Shown here: positions 31,452 to 41,196 of the stretch, piece by piece
How positions within the stretch are numbered: the stretch's first letter is position 1
Layout: the number at the start of each line of letters is the position of its first letter
Source: Pseudonocardia sp. CNS-139
GTDB lineage: Bacteria > Actinomycetota > Actinomycetes > Mycobacteriales > Pseudonocardiaceae
Reading direction: 5' to 3'
Assembly (NCBI GenBank): GCA_001942415.1
Contig: MKJX01000066.1
Location: 1-64,000, forward strand
DNA: 64,000 nt
Translations under genes and position numbers: made by a program
The notes under the pieces: generated by a model
Databases searched by the model: none
What the model saw: only the letters and a program-made list of their open reading frames with translations
Told to the model about the DNA's origin: nothing

Positions 31452-32358
31452 CCGCGCGCCCGACCGGCAGGCCCGTGACGTCGAGGCCGCCGCGACGTCG
31501 AGCCTCGAACGCACGGTGCAGCTGCTCGGCGCGATCGCCGCACCGGCAACGCTCCTCACGGCGCTGCTCTTCTACTTCGGCTGGGTGCGCACGAACAGCT
31601 TCTTCCAGGAGTTCGGCGTGGAGGCGAGCGTGCTGCGGCTGACGCCGCCGGACTACCTCCTGCGCAGCGTCGACGGCCTCTACGTGCCGCTCGGCATCGT
31701 GCTCGTGGCCGGCGTGCTGGCCGTGTGGGGCCACCTGTGGGTCGCGACGGCGCTCGACCGGGAGCCGCTCCCGCGCCTGCTCGCGGCCGAGACGTCCGGC
31801 GTCGGGCTGGTCGTCTTCGGCGCAGGCGTCGCCGGCGTGCTGGACCCCCGGCTGGCCGACGTGTACCCGTTCCTCCTGCCGGTCTGCCTCGCCGTCGGCG
31901 CCGGCCTGACGGCGTACGGGCGTTGGATCTGGCAGCGTGCACAGGCGACCCGCCGCCCGGGGCGTCCCACGCCGCCCCGGTCGGTCTCGGCTGCGGGCGC
32001 CGTGCTCGTCGCGCTGCTGGTCGTGCTCGCCCTGTTCTGGGCGGCCAACGACTTCGCCGGGGCGGTCGGCCGGGGCCGCGCCGCGGCGACGCTGCGCGCC
32101 CTGGACGAACGACCCGGGGTCGTCCTCTACAGCGCCGAGCGGCTGTTCCTGCAGGGGCCGGGTGTGCGGGAACAGTCGCTGCCCGACGACCCGCACGGCC
32201 GCTACCGGTACCGCTACGAGGGCCTGCGCCTGCTGATCGAGTCGGACGAGCGGCTGGTCCTGCTCCCGGCCGGCTGGACGCCCGAGGCCGGACCCGCGTT
32301 CGTCGTCGCGCAGGACGAGGCGCTCCGCGTCGAGTTCCGGCCCGGAACACCCGGTTGA
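31448..32358 (+). CDS. Membrane protein of unknown function
   Basis: About 300 residues with four or so transmembrane helices: LLGAIAAPATLLTALLFYFG, the span after VDGLYVPLGIVLVAGVLAVW, VYPFLLPVCLAVGAGLTAYG and AGAVLVALLVVLALFWAAND, then an extracytoplasmic C-terminal domain of about 90 residues. GTG 31448 overlaps the lipoprotein stop, but a frameshift near 31495 separates it from the long frame. I recognise no family. Coupling to the lipoprotein gene suggests the two form a surface complex. Confidence 0.6.
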
Positions 32359-32530
32359 CCCTGCGGGTGAACCGAACGGAACACGCCTTGCGACGAGTGG
32401 GCCATGCCGAGCGGACGGGTCCTTGCAGGTCGCGGCCGACCGCCTGCCCGCGACCCGTTCGGCGTACGTGGAGGAGGATGGTCGGTGACCGCCCGTCCGC
32501 CCGCGACGCCGTACAACCCCGGAGTCACCG

Positions 32531-33190
32531 TTGACCCACGCCGAGCGAACCCGACCGCTGCGCGCCGACGCCGAACGCAACCGACGCCGGATCCTCACGG
32601 CTGCGCGTGAGGTGTTCGCCCGGCGCGGGCTCGACGCCGGGCTCGACGAGATCGCCCGGCACGCGGGCGTCGGCACCGGCACGATCTACCGGCGCTTCCC
32701 GGAGAAGATCCTGCTCATCGAGGCGCTCTTCGAGGACCGGATCGACCAGCTCGTCGCGCTGGTGGAGAGCGGCGCCACGCACCCCGACCCGTGGGTGGGG
32801 CTCATCGGCGTCATCGAGTCGCTCACCCAGATGCAGATCGAGGACCGCGGGCTCAAGGACGTGATCTTCAGCGAGGTCGGGCACAAGGACGCCTTCCGGG
32901 ACCGCCGCGAGCGGCTCGTCCCCCTGATGGAGAAGGCCGTCGAACGGGCCAAGGAGGCCGGGGCACTGCGCCCGGACGTCACGCTCACCGACCTCGCCGC
33001 GGTGCAGGTGATGCTGACGAAGGCGGCCGAGTTCACCGCGACCACCCGGCCCGAGGCATGGCGGCGCTACCTGCAGATCATGCTCGACGGGCTGCGCGCC
33101 GACGGGCCCTCCGCGGACGGGCTGACGTTCCCGGCGCTGACGCTCCCGGAGTTCGAGCTGGCCTGCAGCCGGCCCGTGGGCCGGGTCTGA
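32531..33190 (+). CDS. TetR-family transcriptional regulator
   Basis: 219 residues, intact. The N-terminal helix-turn-helix is NRRRILTAAREVFARRGLDA with DEIARHAGVGTGTIYRRFPE. The ligand-binding half is helical and unassigned. The frame begins at TTG 32531; no better ATG or GTG fits, though GTG 32485 in another frame lies behind GGAGGATGG and a missing base could link it. The 172 bases upstream contain no other recognised gene. The nearest potential targets are the membrane/lipoprotein pair and the mannosidase; nothing shows which it controls. Confidence 0.85.
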   Translation: MTHAERTRPLRADAERNRRRILTAAREVFARRGLDAGLDEIARHAGVGTGTIYRRFPEKILLIEALFEDRIDQLVALVESGATHPDPWVGLIGVIESLTQMQIEDRGLKDVIFSEVGHKDAFRDRRERLVPLMEKAVERAKEAGALRPDVTLTDLAAVQVMLTKAAEFTATTRPEAWRRYLQIMLDGLRADGPSADGLTFPALTLPEFELACSRPVGRV

Positions 33191-33211
33191 GCGCTCGGCG
33201 AGGGGCCGGTC

Positions 33212-33255
33212 GCCACGTCGCGGTGGACGTGGGGGGACACCCACCGCGACGTGGC
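33212..33255 (+). terminator. Hairpin terminator after the TetR gene
   Basis: Perfect 15-bp stem GCCACGTCGCGGTGG (33212-33226) / CCACCGCGACGTGGC (33241-33255) with a 14-base loop, starting 22 bases past the TetR stop. A second, weaker GC dyad follows near 33257-33285. The rest of the gap to rsmE (33286-33479) shows no feature I can name. Confidence 0.8.
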
Positions 33256-33479
33256 TCCGCCGGCTGAGGGGGACTCCCCGGCGGCCCCGTGGGTGCAAGC
33301 ACCCGCGGCTCTCTCCGATCACGTGCTGCGACCGGAACAGGGGGAACGATAACGCGCCGACCGGCCCGTCGCTCGTCCCTCACCCGTATGACGAGCGTGT
33401 CGGCGGTGAGTCCGGCCGAGCGGGCGACACGAGGGCATCCGACCGGATTACGCTCCGCCACCATCGCGGGCCCGGGTCG

Positions 33480-34228
33480 TTAACGGCCGCCCCAGCGGCC
33501 CGTCAGCACCCCCAGCGCGCCGAGCGCGACGGCCGCCGCCGTCGACGTCCGCAGCACCTCCGGCCCGAGCCGCACCGGCCGGGCCCCGGCCGCCGTCAGC
33601 GCGGCGAGCTCCTCGTCGGCCACGCCGCCCTCCGGCCCGACCACGAGCAGGACGTCCGCGGCGGCCGTCAGCTCCGGGCCGAGCGCGGCCAGCGGGACGT
33701 CCGCGGCCTCGTGCAGCACGAGCGCCACACCGGCGCCGGCGGCCCGGCGGGCGAGCGCGTCCGTCGACACCGGTTCGGTGACCACCGGCAGCCAGGGCCG
33801 GCGCGACTGCTTCGCGGCCTCCCGCGCCGTGCTGCGCCAGCGGGCCAGCGCCTTCTCCCCGCGCGGCCCGTCCTCCCAGCGCGCGATGCTGCGCGCGGCC
33901 CGCCACGGCAGGATCTCGTCGCGCCCGCCTCCGTGGCCAGCTCGACGGCCAGCTCCCCGCGGTCGCCCTTGACCAGCGCCTGCGCCACGAGCACGCGCGG
34001 GGCGGGCGGTTCGAGCGCGACGCGTCCGGTGACGGCCAGCTCCACGGTGTCCCGCCCGGCCGCCTCGACCACGGCCTGCACGAGCCCGCCGCGCCCGTCC
34101 GCGAGCTGCACGGCCTCCCCCGGACGCAACCGGCGCACGGTGGCCGCGTGCCGCCCCTCCGGCCCGTCGAGCACGACACGCGACCCCGGGGGAAGCGAGT
34201 CAACGAGGAAGAGCGGAGGCGTACTCAC
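33480..34228 (-). CDS. rsmE: 16S rRNA (uracil(1498)-N(3))-methyltransferase
   Basis: SPOUT-fold methyltransferase of about 250 residues. The N-terminal PUA-like part is [20 protein letters not shown] with [20 protein letters not shown]. The C-terminal knot holds [20 protein letters not shown] and [20 protein letters not shown], the usual S-adenosylmethionine site. One base is missing near 33928, giving [20 protein letters not shown] on correction. GTG 34228 was chosen because it begins at the first conserved strand. It follows dnaJ, as in other actinobacteria, with a palindromic repeat between. Confidence 0.93.
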
Positions 34229-34250
34229 GGTGGGATCCTCCCCCGCCCCA

Positions 34251-34320
34251 CGGCACACACCTCCGGTACCCGGCACACATGTCCGGACGTGTGTGCGGAG
34301 GCCGGGAGGTGTGTGTGGTC
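34251..34320. repeat. 70-bp palindromic repeat (family R2), copy 2
   Basis: Arms CGGCACACACCTCCGG and CCGGGAGGTGTGTGTGG flank inner arms CGGCACACATGTCC / GGACGTGTGTGCGG. It sits downstream of dnaJ and 23 bases upstream of the rsmE start, so here it lies within a co-directional gene run, unlike copy 1. Confidence 0.75.
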
Positions 34321-34375
34321 GGAGGGCGCCGTCAGCGCGCCCGGACGCCCGCGAGCTGCGGCGCGACCGCCTCGC

Positions 34376-35542
34376 TCATCGGCCGAACGAGTCCCGCAGC
34401 CGGGAGAACAGGCCGTGCCCGTTGCGGTTGCCGCCGACGAGGTCGGGCTGCTCCTCGCCGCGCAGCGCGGCGAGCTGGCGCAGCAGCTCGTTCTGCCGCG
34501 CGTCGAGCTTGGTGGGCACCACGACGTCCACGTGCACCATCAGATCCCCCTGGCCGTCGACGCGCCCGGTGGAGCGCAGCCGCGGCATGCCCTTGCCGCG
34601 CAGCGTGCGCACGCTGCCCGGCTGGGTGCCCGGCTCGATGTGCAGCTCCTCCACCCCGTCGAGGGTGGGCAGCGGGAGCGTGGTGCCCAGCGCGGCCGCC
34701 GTCATCGGCAGCTGCACGGTGCAGTGCAGGTCGGCGCCGTCGCGGGTGAAGAGGTCGTGCGGCTCCTCCTCGACCTCGACGTACAGGTCGCCGGCGGGGC
34801 CGCCGCCGGGGCCGACCTCGCCCTGCCCGGCCAGCCGCACCCGCATGCCGTCGGCGACGCCCGCGGGGATGCGGACGGCGACGGTGCGGCGCGAGCGCAC
34901 CCGGCCGTCGCCGCTGCACTGCCGACACGGGTCGGGGATGACCTCGCCGAAGCCGCGGCAGTTGGGGCACGGCCGGGACGTGACGACCTGGCCGAGGAAC
35001 GACCGCTGCACGCTCTGCACCTCGCCGCGGCCGCCGCAGATCTCGCAGATCGACGGCGACGTGCCCGGGGCGCAGCCCGAGCCGGTGCACTCGGGGCACA
35101 GCACGGCGGTGTCGACCGCGAGGTCGCGCGTGACGCCCTTGGCGCAATCCTCCAGCGTGAGCCGCATGCGGATGAGCGCGTCGGCACCGGGCTGCACGCG
35201 GCTGCGCGGGCCGCGCCCGCGGCCGCCCTGGCCGCCGAAGAAGGCGTCCATGATGTCGCCGAAGCCGAACGCGCTGAACGGGTCGCCGCCCGCGCCCGCG
35301 GCCGCGCCGTTGCCGAGCGGGTCGCCGCCGAGGTCGACGACGCGGCGCTTCTCCGGGTCGGAGAGCACCTCGTACGCCGCACTCACGTCGCGGAAGCGCT
35401 CCTGCGCCGCCGGGTCAGGGTTGACGTCGGGGTGCAGCTCGCGCGCGAGCCTGCGGTAGGCCCGCTTGATCTCGTCGGGTCCGGCGTCGTGGTCGACGCC
35501 CAGGATCCCGTAGTAGTCCCGTGCCACCCTGGCGTTCCCCAT
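34376..35542 (-). CDS. dnaJ: Molecular chaperone DnaJ (second copy, DnaJ2 type)
   Basis: 388 residues, intact. J domain at residues 7-70 with the HPD tripeptide ([20 protein letters not shown]), Gly/Phe-rich linker ([20 protein letters not shown]), four zinc-binding Cys-X2-Cys repeats (CPEC, CEIC, CPNC, CRQC), then two substrate-binding beta-domains. It stimulates DnaK ATPase. Linkage to hrcA marks it as the DnaJ2 paralogue of actinobacteria; the dnaK-grpE-dnaJ1 set is not here. ATG 35542. It is 36 bases downstream of hrcA, so both likely share the hrcA promoter. Confidence 0.95.
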   Translation of the reverse strand: MGNARVARDYYGILGVDHDAGPDEIKRAYRRLARELHPDVNPDPAAQERFRDVSAAYEVLSDPEKRRVVDLGGDPLGNGAAAGAGGDPFSAFGFGDIMDAFFGGQGGRGRGPRSRVQPGADALIRMRLTLEDCAKGVTRDLAVDTAVLCPECTGSGCAPGTSPSICEICGGRGEVQSVQRSFLGQVVTSRPCPNCRGFGEVIPDPCRQCSGDGRVRSRRTVAVRIPAGVADGMRVRLAGQGEVGPGGGPAGDLYVEVEEEPHDLFTRDGADLHCTVQLPMTAAALGTTLPLPTLDGVEELHIEPGTQPGSVRTLRGKGMPRLRSTGRVDGQGDLMVHVDVVVPTKLDARQNELLRQLAALRGEEQPDLVGGNRNGHGLFSRLRDSFGR

Positions 35543-35578
35543 GGTCCTTCTCGCTCGGTCGTGCTCACGTAGCTGACG

Positions 35579-36597
35579 TCATCGTCCGGCCAGGATCTCA
35601 CCCACGTAACGCGCGACGGCATGCACCGCCGCCATCGACGCCGGGTAGTCCATCCGGGTCGGGCCGACGACACCCATTCCGCCGAGCACGGTGCCCGGCC
35701 CGTAGCCGATGGAGACGACGGACGTGTCGCGCATCTCCTCGGCCTCGTTCTCCTCGCCGATCCGCACGGTGACGGTGCCCGGGTTCTGCGCCGTGGCCAG
35801 CAGCCGCAGCACCACGACCTGCTCCTCCAGCGCCTCCAGCACCTGGCGCAGCGAGTGCGGGAAGTCGGCCGCGTTGCGCGTGAGGTTGGCGGTGCCGCCC
35901 AGCAGCAGCCGCTCCTCCGGGTGCTCCACGAGCGTCTCGATCAGCACCGTGCACACGCTGATCAGCGCCCCGCGCAGCTCGGCGGGGCCCTTCTCCGGCA
36001 GCTCCGCCACCAGCGCGGACGCATGGCCAGCGGGCGCCCGGCCAGCGCGCCGTTGACGAGCGCGCGCAGCTGGGCGACCTCCTCCTCGGTGAGGACGTCG
36101 CCGAGGTCGACGACCCGCTGGTCGACGCGGCCGCTGTCGGTGATCAGCACGAGCATCAGCCGGGCGGGCGTGAGCGGGACGATCTCGCAGTGGCGCACCG
36201 TGGAGCGGGTGAGCGTGGGGTACTGCACCACGGCGACCTGCCGGGTGATCTGCGCGAGCAGCCGGACGCTGCGCCGGAGCACGTCGTCGAGGTCGACGGC
36301 GCCCTCCAGGAACACGTGGATGGCCCGGCGCTCGGCCCCCGTGAGCGGCTTGACCTGGGCCAGCCGGTCGACGAAGAGCCGGTAGCCCTTGTCGGTGGGC
36401 ACCCGGCCGGCGCTGGTGTGCGGCTGGGCGATGAGCCCGTCCTCCTCCAGCACGGCCATGTCGTTGCGGACGGTGGCGCTGGAGACCCCGAGGTTGTAGC
36501 GGTCCACGATCATCTTCGACCCGACCGGCTCGTGCGTGGCCACGTAGTCGGCCACGATGGCGCGCAGCACGGCGAAGCGTCGCTCCTCGGCGTTCAC
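35579..36597 (-). CDS. hrcA: Heat-inducible transcription repressor HrcA
   Basis: About 340 residues. The winged-helix N-terminus reads [40 protein letters not shown] and [17 protein letters not shown]. The GAF-like C-terminus ends [20 protein letters not shown] and [12 protein letters not shown]. It binds CIRCE operators and represses chaperone genes. GTG 36597 follows GGGGGAG. One base is missing near 36022. A TAGAAT -10 on the minus strand (36640-36635) and a CIRCE element at 36664-36684 show autoregulation. Confidence 0.95.
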
Positions 36598-36663
36598 GAG
36601 CTGCTCCCCCTCCGAAATCCGTGCGTCGGCCACCATTCTAGGTGTTCTCGCCCGGGCGGGCTT

Positions 36664-36684
36664 GCACTCAGAATGACCGAGTGC
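36664..36684. promoter_or_regulatory. CIRCE operator (HrcA binding site)
   Basis: GCACTC (36664-36669), nine bases, GAGTGC (36679-36684): the core of the CIRCE consensus with a perfect dyad. It lies about 70 bp upstream of hrcA near the -35 position of its promoter. It also contains the predicted GTG start (36681) of the divergent ASCH-like gene, so HrcA could control both directions. Confidence 0.85.
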
Positions 36685-37265
36685 TGATTCGACGCCCGGT
36701 GCTGGACGCGATCGCGGCGGGCACCGTCACCGTCCTGTTCCGGCGCTGGGACCGGCCGCGGGTGCGCGCCGGCGGCACCCAGCGCACGGTGGTGGGCGTG
36801 CTGGAGTTCACGTCCGTCGAGCCCGTCGACGAGGGCGGCCTGACCGGCGACGACGCGCTCGCCGGCGGCTTCCCGGACCGCGCCGCGCTGCTCGCGGCCC
36901 AGGTCGGCGACGGGCAGATCTACCGCGTCGGGGTCCGGCTGGCCGGGCCCGACCCGCGGGTCGCGCTGCGCGCCAGGGGCCGGCTCTCGGCCGCCGACCG
37001 GGCCGACCTCGACGCCCGGCTGGAGCGCATGGACCGCTCGGCCAGGTCCGGGCCGTGGACGCGGGCCGTGCTGGACCTCATCGCGGACAGCCCCGGCGTG
37101 CGCGCCCCGGACCTCGCCGCCCGGATGGGCCGGGAGACGCTGCCGTTCAAGCGCGACGTCCGCAAGCTCAAGGAGCTGGGGCTGACCGAGAGCCTGGAGG
37201 TCGGCTACCGGCTCTCACCGCGCGGGCGGGCCTACCGCCGGACGTGGGCGAACGTCGCGCGGTAG
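36681..37265 (+). CDS. ASCH-like / winged-helix protein
   Basis: 194 residues, intact. The N-terminal half ([20 protein letters not shown], then [20 protein letters not shown]) looks like an ASCH domain, an RNA-binding fold related to PUA. The C-terminal half ([36 protein letters not shown]) resembles a winged helix. CAGAAT (36669-36674) six bases before GTG 36681 suggests a leaderless message, and the CIRCE operator covers this promoter. Function unknown; a heat-shock link is inferred from the operator position. Confidence 0.75.
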   Translation: MLIRRPVLDAIAAGTVTVLFRRWDRPRVRAGGTQRTVVGVLEFTSVEPVDEGGLTGDDALAGGFPDRAALLAAQVGDGQIYRVGVRLAGPDPRVALRARGRLSAADRADLDARLERMDRSARSGPWTRAVLDLIADSPGVRAPDLAARMGRETLPFKRDVRKLKELGLTESLEVGYRLSPRGRAYRRTWANVAR

Positions 37266-37284
37266 GCGGTGGCCCCCCCAGCAG

Positions 37285-37345
37285 CTCACCCCGCGAGTCG
37301 CGCTGTGAGTGCACGCGAGTCGCGGGCTGGGTGCGCGCGAGTCGC
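37285..37345. repeat. Intergenic short-motif repeat array (family R1), locus 2
   Basis: Three GCGAGTCG cores (about 37301, 37317 and 37337), two of them preceded by GTGCACGC or GTGCGCGC, fill the gap between convergent genes and run up to the hemW stop. Sequence type matches loci at 1515, 59641 and 61198. Confidence 0.7.
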
Positions 37346-38500
37346 TACGCCGGGACGCCGGCCAGGAGGGCCTGGACGACCCGGTCGGCCAGCAGGCGGC
37401 CGGGGCGGGTCAGCACGGCGCGGCCGGCGGCGAGCGCGGCCGGGTCCAGCAGGCCGTCGGCGGCGGCCCGGGCGGTGGCGGCGCGCCCGGCGTCGTCCAG
37501 GAGCGCGAGCGGCAGCCCGGACGCCAGCCGCAGCCGCAGCATCACACGCTCGGTGTGCCGCTCGTCCGCGCCCAGGTCCTCGCGCCCGGCCTCCGGCGAC
37601 TCCCCCGCCGCGAGCAGGGCGGCGTACCGCGCCGGGTGCTTGACGTTCCACCACCGCGCCCCGGCCAGGTGCGAGTGCGCGCCCGGGCCGAGCCCCCACC
37701 AGTCCCCGTCGAGCCAGTAGCCGAGGTTGTGCCGGCACTCCGTCGCAGGTGACGCGGCCCAGTTCGACACCTCGTACCAGCCCAGACCGGCCGCCGACAG
37801 CCGGTCGTCGAGCATCTCGTAGCGGGCCGCGGCGACGTCGTCGTCCGGGGCGGGCAGCTCGCCGCGGGCGATCCGGCGGGCGAGCGCGGTGCCGTCCTCG
37901 ACGATCAGCGCGTACGCCGAGACGTGGTCGACGCCCGCGGCCAGCACGGTGTCGAGCGACGCGCGCAGGTCGTCGTCGGTCTCGCCCGGGGTGGCGTAGA
38001 TGAGGTCGAGGTTGACGTGCGCGAACCCGGCCGCGCGCGCCTCGCGGGCCGCGGCGGCGGCGCGGCCGGGGGTGTGCCGGCGGTCGAGCACCCGCAGCAC
38101 GTGCGGCGCGGCCGACTGCATCCCCAGCGACACCCGCGTGAACCCGGCCGCCACGAGCCCGGCGAAGAACTCCGGCGAGGTCGACTCGGGGTTGGCCTCG
38201 GTGGTCACCTCGGCGCCGGGCGCGAGCCCGAACGTCCCGCGCACGGCGGCGAGCACCTCGCCGAGCCGCTCCGCCCGAGCAGCGACGGCGTGCCGCCGCC
38301 GAAGAACACGGTGTCGACGGCCCGCGGCCCGACGGTCGCCGCGCGCGCGCCAGCTCGCGCCGGACGGCCTCGAACCAGCCCTCCGGCGACGCCCCGGAGC
38401 CGGCGAGGTCGGACGCGGTGTAGGTGTTGAAGTCGCAGTAGCCGCAGCGCGCAGCGCAGAACGGCACGTGCACGTAAAGGCCGAACGGGGGCGCGCTCAC
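37345..38500 (-). CDS. hemW: Radical SAM heme chaperone HemW / coproporphyrinogen III oxidase-like
   Basis: About 385 residues. The radical-SAM cluster motif is FCAARCGYCDFNTYT (Cys-X3-Cys-X2-Cys). Further family markers: EVTTEANPESTSPEFFAGLV, SLGMQSAAPHVLRVLDRRHT, LDLIYATPGETDDDLRASLD and WYEVSNWAASPATECRHNLG. The C-terminal HemN domain is present. Most actinobacterial members are heme chaperones rather than true HemN oxidases, so the HemW name is preferred. Frameshifts near 38343 and 38280 split the N-terminal 80 residues. Confidence 0.9.
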
Positions 38501-38526
38501 CGTTCTACGGTAACGCGCCGAACCTA

Positions 38527-38544
38527 CACATGCTAATGTATGTG
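38527..38544. promoter_or_regulatory. Candidate autoregulatory operator of the second toxin-antitoxin module
   Basis: CACAT (38527-38531), eight bases, ATGTG (38540-38544): an inverted repeat in a locally AT-rich patch that overlaps the antitoxin start codon. Ribbon-helix-helix antitoxins commonly bind such short dyads at their own promoters. Confidence 0.45.
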
Positions 38545-38791
38545 CATGCTCGACCGGCGGCTGCAGATCCTCCTCGACGAGGAGCGCTATCAGCGGATCG
38601 CCGCACTCGCCCGATCACGCGGTGTCTCGGTGGCCGCGGTCGTACGCGAGGCGATCGACCGGGGGTTGCCGGCCGAGCCCGCCCGCCGATCGGCGGCGGC
38701 GCGCGTGCTCCTCGCCGCGGAACCCATGGCCGCTCCCGAACCCGAGGAGCTGCGTGCCGAGCTGGATGACCTGCGGGGGCGGCACCGGTGA
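38540..38791 (+). CDS. Ribbon-helix-helix (CopG-type) antitoxin
   Basis: 83 residues. [20 protein letters not shown] supplies the beta-strand and first helix, [20 protein letters not shown] the second helix of an Arc/CopG fold. The tail ([18 protein letters not shown]) is the likely toxin-binding part. Start could be ATG 38540 or ATG 38546. Overlaps the toxin gene by four bases. Confidence 0.85.
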   Translation: MCMLDRRLQILLDEERYQRIAALARSRGVSVAAVVREAIDRGLPAEPARRSAAARVLLAAEPMAAPEPEELRAELDDLRGRHR

Positions 38792-39242
38792 TCGTTCTCG
38801 ACACGACCGTGCTGGTGTACGCCGTCGGTGATGCGCACGCGTACCGGGAGCCGTGCCGGCAGCTGATCTCGGCGATCGACGAAGGCGTCCTCACGGCCAC
38901 GACCACTCCGGAGGTGCTGCAGGAGTTCGCCCACGTCCGGGCCCGTCGTCGGGAACGCGACGACGCCGCCGACCTCGCCGAGGCGTACGCCGACCTCCTG
39001 TCCCCGCTCCTCACGGTCGACGAGTCGGCCTGCGAGCCGGCCTCCGGCTGTTCCGCGGCCATGTCGGCCTGGGTTCGTTCGACGCCGTCCTGTGCGCCGC
39101 CGCGACAGCCGCGGGGGCGACCGCCATCGCGTCGGCCGACGCCGCTTTCGCCAGGGTGCCTGACCTGCGTCACGTCGTACCCGACGCCGGCGGTGTCGCC
39201 GCTCTTCTGGTCGATGTACCCGAGCAGCGCGAGCGCAGCTAG
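38788..39242 (+). CDS. VapC-type PIN-domain toxin
   Basis: About 151 residues. PIN acidic residues: Asp in [20 protein letters not shown], Glu in [20 protein letters not shown], Asp in [20 protein letters not shown] and Asp in [20 protein letters not shown]. One base is missing near 39030; after correction the protein ends at 39242. Together with the upstream antitoxin it forms a second type II module in this window, located between hemW and the sulfur operon. It is different in sequence from the module at 12019-12655. Confidence 0.83.
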
Positions 39243-39285
39243 CGGCGGGGCCGCTGTGAGTCCGCTCCCAGCATGCGGACGCCGA

Positions 39286-39314
39286 TGGATCGTGGACCGG
39301 ACAAGTGGCACCCT
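39286..39314 (+). promoter_or_regulatory. Promoter of the sulfur-operon leader peptide
   Basis: TGGATC (39286-39291) and CACCCT (39309-39314) are 17 bp apart, and the -10 lies seven bases before GTG 39322, so the transcript would start at or next to the leader-peptide start codon. The -35 sequence TGGATC recurs at the minus-strand leader near 50478. Confidence 0.5.
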
Positions 39315-39321
39315 GACCTAC

Positions 39322-39438
39322 GTGACCGCGCCGCTGACCGACCCCGCCGCGGGTTCGGCTGCGCTCTCCCTGCGGCTCGTGGCCCGTCGCCACGTCGACC
39401 TGCACCGGGTGAGCAGCGCGCTCTGTCTGTTCACCTGA
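39322..39438 (+). CDS. Cys-containing leader peptide of the assimilatory sulfate-reduction operon
   Basis: 38 residues, ending [20 protein letters not shown]. The pattern Arg-Arg-His-Val-Asp-Leu-X-Arg-Val-Ser-Ser-Ala-X-Cys is that of actinobacterial leader peptides found upstream of sulfur genes. The start is leaderless (GTG at the predicted transcription start). The single Cys codon is four codons before the stop, and sirA begins 88 bases after the stop. Ribosome stalling at the Cys codon under cysteine shortage would relieve attenuation, as shown for mycobacterial cysteine-rich leaders; here it is inferred. Confidence 0.7.
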   Translation: MTAPLTDPAAGSAALSLRLVARRHVDLHRVSSALCLFT

Positions 39439-39526
39439 GCTCTCGCGCCCCCCGACCCACCACTCAGCGTCGAGCCCTGCCGCAGACAGCCGCGGTCCGG
39501 CTCCGCCGCGATCCGGAGGCACAGCT

Positions 39527-41196
39527 TTGCCCCCCACCACACCGACCCCGGCCAAGCGCAAGCGCGGTGAAGGCCAGTGGAAGCTCGGCTACCGCGAACC
39601 GCTCAACCCCAACGAGCGCACCAAGAAGGACGACGACGGGCTCAACGTCCGTGCGCGCATCGAGACGGTCTACTCCCAGCGCGGGTTCGACTCGATCGAC
39701 CCCGCCGACCTGCGCGGCCGGATGCGCTGGTGGGGCCTCTACACGCAGCGCCGTCCCGGCATCGACGGCGGCCGCACGGCCGTGCTGGAGCCGGAGGAGC
39801 TGGACGACCGCTACTTCATGCTCCGCGTGCGCATCGACGGCGGTGCGCTGAGCACCGACCAGCTGCGGCTGCTCGGTGAGATCTCCCAGGACCACGCGCG
39901 CGGCACCGCCGACGTCACCGACCGGCAGAACATCCAGTACCACTGGATCGAGATCGAGGACGTCCCGGCGATCTGGCAGAAGCTGGAGGGCGCGGGCCTG
40001 CTCACCACCGAGGCCTGCGGCGACACGCCCCGCGTGATCCTCAGCTCGCCGGTCAGCGGCATCGCGGCGGACGAGGAGATCGACCCGCGCCCGGCGATCG
40101 ACACGATCATCGAGCGCTGGGTCGGCGACCCGCAGTTCTCCAACCTCCCGCGCAAGTTCAAGAGCGCGATCTCGTGGCAGCAGGACGTCGCCCACGAGGT
40201 CAACGACATCTCGTTCATCGGCTCGGTGCACCCGGAGCACGGGCCGGGCTTCGACCTGTGGGTCGGCGGCGGCCTGTCCACCAACCCGATGATCGCGAAA
40301 CGGCTGGGCGTGTGGGTCCCGCTCGACGAGGTCCCGGACGTGTGGGCGGGCGTCATCTCGGTGTTCCGCGACTACGGCTACCGCCGCTGCGCCACCGCGC
40401 CCGCATCAAGTTCCTCGTGGCCGACTGGGGCGTGGAGAAGTTCCGCCAGGTGCTGGAGGACGAGTACCTCGGCCGCAAGCTCGTCGACGGGCCGGCGCCG
40501 GCCACCCCGGAGCGCCCGGTCGACCACGTCGGCGTCCACAGGCAGAAGGACGGGCGCAACTACGTCGGCGTCGCGCCGGCCGCCGGGCGCGTCACCGGGT
40601 CCACGCTGCTCGCGCTGGCCAAGGCCGCGGAGGACGCCGGGTCGCGGCGCGTGCGGCTGACCGCGCAACAGAAGATCGTCGTGCTCGACGTGCCGGACTC
40701 CCGGGTCCGGTCGCTCACCGCGGAGCTGGCCTCGCTCGGCCTGTACGCCGACCCGTCCCCGTGGCGGCGCTCGACGATGGCCTGCACGGGCATCGAGTTC
40801 TGCAAGCTCGCGATCGTCGAGACGAAGGAACGCGCGATCCGGCTCGTCGACGACCTGGAGAAGCGGCTCGCCGACGTCAGCCCGGACGTCCCGATCTCGA
40901 TCCACCTCAACGGCTGCCCGAACGCGTGCGCCCGCACCCAGGTCGCGGACATCGGGCTCAAGGGCCAGATCGTCGTCGACGCCGAGGGCAAGCAGGTCGA
41001 GGGCTTCCAGGTGCACCTGGGCGGCGGCCTCGGCCTGGACGCCGGGTTCGGCCGCAAGCTGCGCGGGCTCAAGGTCACCAGCGCCGAGCTGGGCGAGTAC
41101 GTCGAGCGGATCGTGCGGCGGTTCGTGGCCCAGCGCGAGGACGGCGAGCGGTTCGCGCAGTGGGTGACACGCGCCGCCGAGGACGACCTCAAATGA
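39527..41196 (+). CDS. sirA: Ferredoxin-dependent assimilatory sulfite reductase
   Basis: Reduces sulfite to sulfide with six electrons from ferredoxin; about 557 residues. The siroheme/[4Fe-4S] ligands are visible as CTGIEFCKLA and NGCPNACA. TDRQNIQYHWIEIEDVPAIW is the conserved substrate-side region. Tyr72 (GLYTQRRPG) and Cys164 (TEACGDTPRV) are spaced exactly like the Tyr69-Cys161 pair that is covalently joined in M. tuberculosis NirA/SirA. The start is TTG 39527 behind GGAGG. One base is missing near 40398. The stop overlaps the next gene (ATGA). Confidence 0.95.

Noticed and set aside
32404-32610. Small gene overlapping the TetR start (GTG 32485 frame)
   Set aside because: The predicted peptide is Arg/Pro/Thr-rich without features and is better explained as untranslated leader or a frameshifted extension of TetR.
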